Notes under the pieces: model-generated | Databases searched by the model: none | The model's input: the letters and a program-made list of their open reading frames with translations, nothing else | What the model was told of the DNA's origin: nothing | Position numbers and translations under genes: made by a program | Part shown: one piece after another, positions 60,958-64,000 of the stretch | How positions within the stretch are numbered: position 1 is the stretch's first letter | Layout: each line of letters opens with the position of its first letter | Source: Daphnia carinata | Taxonomy: Eukaryota > Arthropoda > Branchiopoda > Diplostraca > Daphniidae | Assembly (NCBI RefSeq): GCF_022539665.2 | Contig: NC_081331.1 | Coordinates: 4,064,501 to 4,128,500, forward strand | Length of the DNA stretch: 64,000 bases | Reading direction: 5' to 3'

Positions 60958-62864
60958 CTAAAATCATCGACGCAAAAATGAAACCGTTCATTAAAAGTGA
61001 TTCTAAACGGGAGAAAGTCCCCCACTCACGCCACAACTTTCTTAGTGGTGTGTCTAGGGCGGCGTGTCGGGGTAGGTCCGTTATTATCTCTACGATGATG
61101 AGCGGCTACCATGGACCTATGTTTTCGTTCCAGTCGTTTTTTACGTAAACAACGGCGTCAAAGAGCTATGACAGGTGGAAAATGGGGGAAAAGAAACGCT
61201 ACGACCGCAGTATTCACAGTCAAATCTGAACGCCGACAGCTGGTCAAAAGTTTTTGAACGACTTCATTCCATCATTCAGTTTCTCCTTCTCCGAACGGGC
61301 AGACAGAATCGGCTACACACGATAAGATTGCATGCACAACTTGTTATGTTTTGTTTTTCATTACTCGTTTCCTTCTTTCCCCCATGTGTGCCTCTTAATC
61401 GATTCGAAACTGCGCTTGCTATGGCAATAAGCAGAGAATTTTAGCGACCACAAACTTTGAACTTAGTTGGCGTATCGAAACGGGAGCCAATAGATACGCA
61501 ACTGACGATCACCTGCTTCTTCTTCCCAATTTCATTCGAGTTTTGAGAAATAAAAAAATACAGTACTCCGCTCCATTAAACGCACCTTAGGAAGCGTATT
61601 GAGAAGCATATCGACCATGGCCGCCTCGCGGTACTCCTTGAACGCAGCAGCTTTCTTGCTCATCTGTTCGGCTTCCGCCTTGGCTTTGGCTTCGATGGCG
61701 AAAGCTTGCGCTTCTCCATTGAGGCGGATGGCCTCCGCTTCTGCTTCTGCTTCCAGAACGACGCGCTGCCGGTGTGCTTCAGCCAGCTTCTCCAACCTTA
61801 TGTTTTGTTTTCATGAAAAAAAAAAAAAAAAAAAAAAAATGGAAGAGAAACGGAAAAAAATGAGCATCGTACGTGGTGCCGCTAGGATGGGCATTCATTC
61901 ATGCCTGACGGAATCTAATAATGTTTACTTGAATTTCTCGGCTTCGGCCGGTCGACGCACTTTGGCGTCCAGTTCCTTCTCCTTCCTCATGATCTCTTGC
62001 TCCTGGACCAGAATCTGTTGGGTGCGTTCCACAACCTGGATCTGCATTTCCTCTTCACGAAGACGCTGTTTGGTCTTGGCCGCTTGCAATTCGTAAGCCA
62101 GCTCTGCTTCGGCTTTCTGTCAATAAACAAGAGCAAAGAGAATGGATTAACGAAAAGCAAACCATTTTTCAGACAGAATTCCACGCTCAAGCATTTTTGT
62201 AAAAAAAAAAAAAACAAACAAAAAAAACAAAAGAAGAATTGATTTTAAAAGAAAATCAGCATCTGCAGCAGAGCGAGTCAAGTGTCGACGAATCTCTCAC
62301 GTTTCGATCAAGAGTTTTGTTTACTACTTCCGCCCTTATCCAGCAGTGGAAATATTAGCCAAAGGCGGCAAATAATTCCCAGGAAGTAGAGAGAAAAAAA
62401 AACTGAAAAACAGCTAAAGACCTCCTTAAAAAAAAAACTCGAGACAAAACGCATAGACAAAATTAAAGTGAGCAAACACGTACACTCACTTTCTCTCAGA
62501 TTATAACTTTTAAAGAAACAAACAAGTGATGAAAAGAATTCCCAGACAGAAAAAAAAAGGCTCTTTAAAAAAACCTAAATGGCTTTCCCTCCGGAACTAC
62601 AGATAATTCTCCTTTTTGACGGGAATTTTGTTTTTTTAATGAACTTACTTTGGCTTGCACTTCTTGGTCGTAAGCTGCTTTCTTCAATTCAAAGTCACGC
62701 TGGGCTTTGGCAATTTCAATGTCGTTGACGAGGCGAGCGGCGAGACGCTCTTCTTCGGCAATGGCTTCCTTAATTTGCGAATCGGCTCGGGCCTCCGCTT
62801 CTCCGATGCGAGCGTCTCGCTTCACTTCCGCCGTCCGGGCCATTCCGAGCGCTTTCAGGTAACC
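60766..62864 (-). CDS. Flo1: Flotillin-1, 3' four exons (5' part outside the window)
   Basis: Exons on the minus strand are 62864-62649, 62116-61929, 61796-61586 and 60957-60766, joining in frame for 268 residues ending TGA. The protein begins [20 protein letters not shown], right after where the SPFH/PHB domain would end. It continues through the flotillin coiled-coil domain with Glu-Ala repeats ([34 protein letters not shown]). It ends with the conserved [23 protein letters not shown] segment and a tail matching flotillin-1 in length. Flotillins are membrane-attached scaffolds that hetero-oligomerise in microdomains and act in endocytosis and signalling. Start codon and SPFH domain are missing only because of the window edge. 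Confidence 0.93.
60958..61585 (-). other. Flotillin-1 last intron (628 bp)
   Basis: GTGCGT donor, GATTTTAG acceptor. No gene seen in it. Confidence 0.85.
61586..61796 (-). CDS. Flo1: Flotillin-1 exon: Glu-Ala repeat region
   Basis: One base plus 70 codons from [10 protein letters not shown] to [10 protein letters not shown]. Donor CCTAAG|GTGCGT. Confidence 0.93.
61797..61928 (-). other. Flotillin-1 intron (132 bp)
   Basis: GTAAAC donor, AACATAAG acceptor. Contains an A run at about 61816-61839. Confidence 0.85.
61929..62116 (-). CDS. Flo1: Flotillin-1 exon: central coiled coil
   Basis: 62 codons plus AA, from [17 protein letters not shown] to RRPAEAEKF. Donor TTCAA|GTAAAC; the split Lys codon is completed by the G of the next exon. 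Confidence 0.92.
62117..62648 (-). other. Flotillin-1 intron (532 bp)
   Basis: GTAAGT donor, TATTGACAG acceptor, AT-rich. No gene seen in it. Confidence 0.85.
62649..62864 (-). CDS. Flo1: Flotillin-1 exon: start of the coiled-coil domain
   Basis: 72 codons in phase 0 between acceptor TCGCACAG and donor GCCAAA|GTAAGT. Contains [12 protein letters not shown] and [18 protein letters not shown], both highly typical of flotillin-1. Confidence 0.92.
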
Positions 62865-64000
62865 CTGTGCGATGAAAAACAACAAAAGCAATGAGATAGG
62901 AGCAGAAAACAACAAAACAAAAGAAACCCATGAAGACGAAAAACAGTTGCCATGTGGTCAAAAATTTAAAATGAGTGAAAGTCTCCACAGGGGAAGGTCG
63001 AAAGCCAGTAAATAATACAACGAGACGACGTTTACGACGTCCCTTATTGACAGCGGTCATAGCTATGCATCATGTATGGCCCGCTGGAGCTCTTACTGTG
63101 CACCTGTTCGTTCAGATCACGGGGCAGTTTAAGAGAAAAGAAAATAGGAAAAACTAAACAAAAAATAACAATCCATTTCCTCCTGGTTTTCACCTACAAA
63201 TAGAGCCATAGCATGATGGCTTCTCAGGATTGTTAAACATATAAAATCGTAAAAACAAAGGCGGGGATATCGGCGCTCACTGAAACGACTTTCCGGTTAT
63301 TCTTATGATATTCTTCTTTCCTGATTACTTTTTTTCTTTCTTCTTCTTGTTGGCCGCATGCCAATGGTTTCGGAACTCTTTTGAAATCCTTTAAGATGAT
63401 CGCTATAAAGCTCATGGCTAAGGAGGTCTGATCTAATAATTGGCTGGGCGTGGAATTATGACTTTTTCCCCCAAAAATGTGATACCGAACGACGACAACG
63501 ACATTGTCGGCCTCATTAAAAATTCTACGTACTACGGTATACACGCGACGGTGCAGCAGGGCCGATGGTTCCTGATGGCCGAATGCCGAAAAACATGGGA
63601 ATATTACTGTGCCGTTTTCTAAACATCAAACCCCCCTCGCTGCCAAATAAAATCGGGAAAAATAATAAAATAAAAAGGAAAAAGCCTACAAAAAAAAGGG
63701 GGCCTGAATTCCTTCCTCCTACTCCCAAAAGTTGCGCGGCTTCGTTCGACAGCGCACTTCTCCTTCACATTAAAGCGACTTCCAAAGCCGCTTGCCCAAG
63801 AAATAAAAAATAATAAACGGAGCTCCGAAATCCGAGACTTTCTCCCGACATTTCTAGCCTCACGAGCCCTGGGCTGAGGCGCGCGCGCGCCGCTCAAGAG
63901 TTCAATGCGCCGAAAGAGAAGTGCATGGTTCCACTTATACGATTCCTTCTCATTTTTGCTACGCTCCGCCGCCCTCATTGCAAAGGGCGCGCGCAATAGG
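62865..64000. other. Region 5' of the last visible flotillin exon, no exon found
   Basis: Presumably intron of flotillin-1. I searched the minus strand for SPFH-domain coding sequence and saw none. The last 150 bases contain a GC/CG-rich stretch (GCGCGCGCGCCGC) and are more CpG-rich. Confidence 0.5.

Overview
The window is eukaryotic and most likely arthropod. Genes are broken by GT-AG introns of about 70 bp to 5.6 kb. Coding exons are moderately GC-rich, while introns and spacers are full of A/T homopolymers and microsatellites. A tandem pair of Apterous-class LIM-homeodomain genes plus a flotillin-1 gene with short introns would suit a branchiopod crustacean such as Daphnia. The taxon is an inference, not something read from a marker.

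Layout. (1) 3440-12708, minus strand: five-exon gene A, an Apterous/LHX2-LHX9-type LIM-homeodomain factor of 626 aa, with a 5.6 kb intron between its linker and homeodomain exons. (2) 12709-23879: spacer holding the gene A 5' region; low complexity, no other gene seen. (3) 23880-31934, minus strand: four-exon gene B, a second and more divergent Apterous paralogue of 629 aa. Its 17-codon first exon lies 5 kb upstream of the LIM1 exon. (4) 31935-49.6 kb: gene-free, homopolymer- and microsatellite-rich DNA upstream of gene B. (5) About 49.6-58 kb: a different kind of DNA with few homopolymers before 57 kb. It holds a cluster of three diverged hairpin repeat units (51.0-51.96 kb) and a large inverted structure at 52.4-56.8 kb. 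At its centre is a foldback element (53671-55399) with nearly identical arms of about 595 bp around a 540 bp spacer carrying three tRNA-like modules. The foldback is flanked by two converging, diverged, apparently decayed copies of an unrecognised gene. The right copy keeps a well-formed four-exon, 131-codon 5' part (56253-56829, minus). (6) 57-60.8 kb: no gene recognised. (7) 60766-62864, minus strand: the four 3' exons of flotillin-1, whose 5' SPFH exons lie beyond the right edge.

Genes A and B encode transcription factors with two LIM zinc-finger domains and a homeodomain. In insects Apterous specifies dorsal appendage identity and neuronal fates. Tandem apA/apB pairs are known in several insects, and this window shows the same arrangement. 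Both genes keep an intron at the same homeodomain position (between residues 46 and 47), so they arose by duplication. Flotillin is a membrane-microdomain scaffold with no obvious functional link to them.

Limits: gene models were built by eye from splice sites, reading-frame continuity and protein-family knowledge, with no transcript or database evidence.
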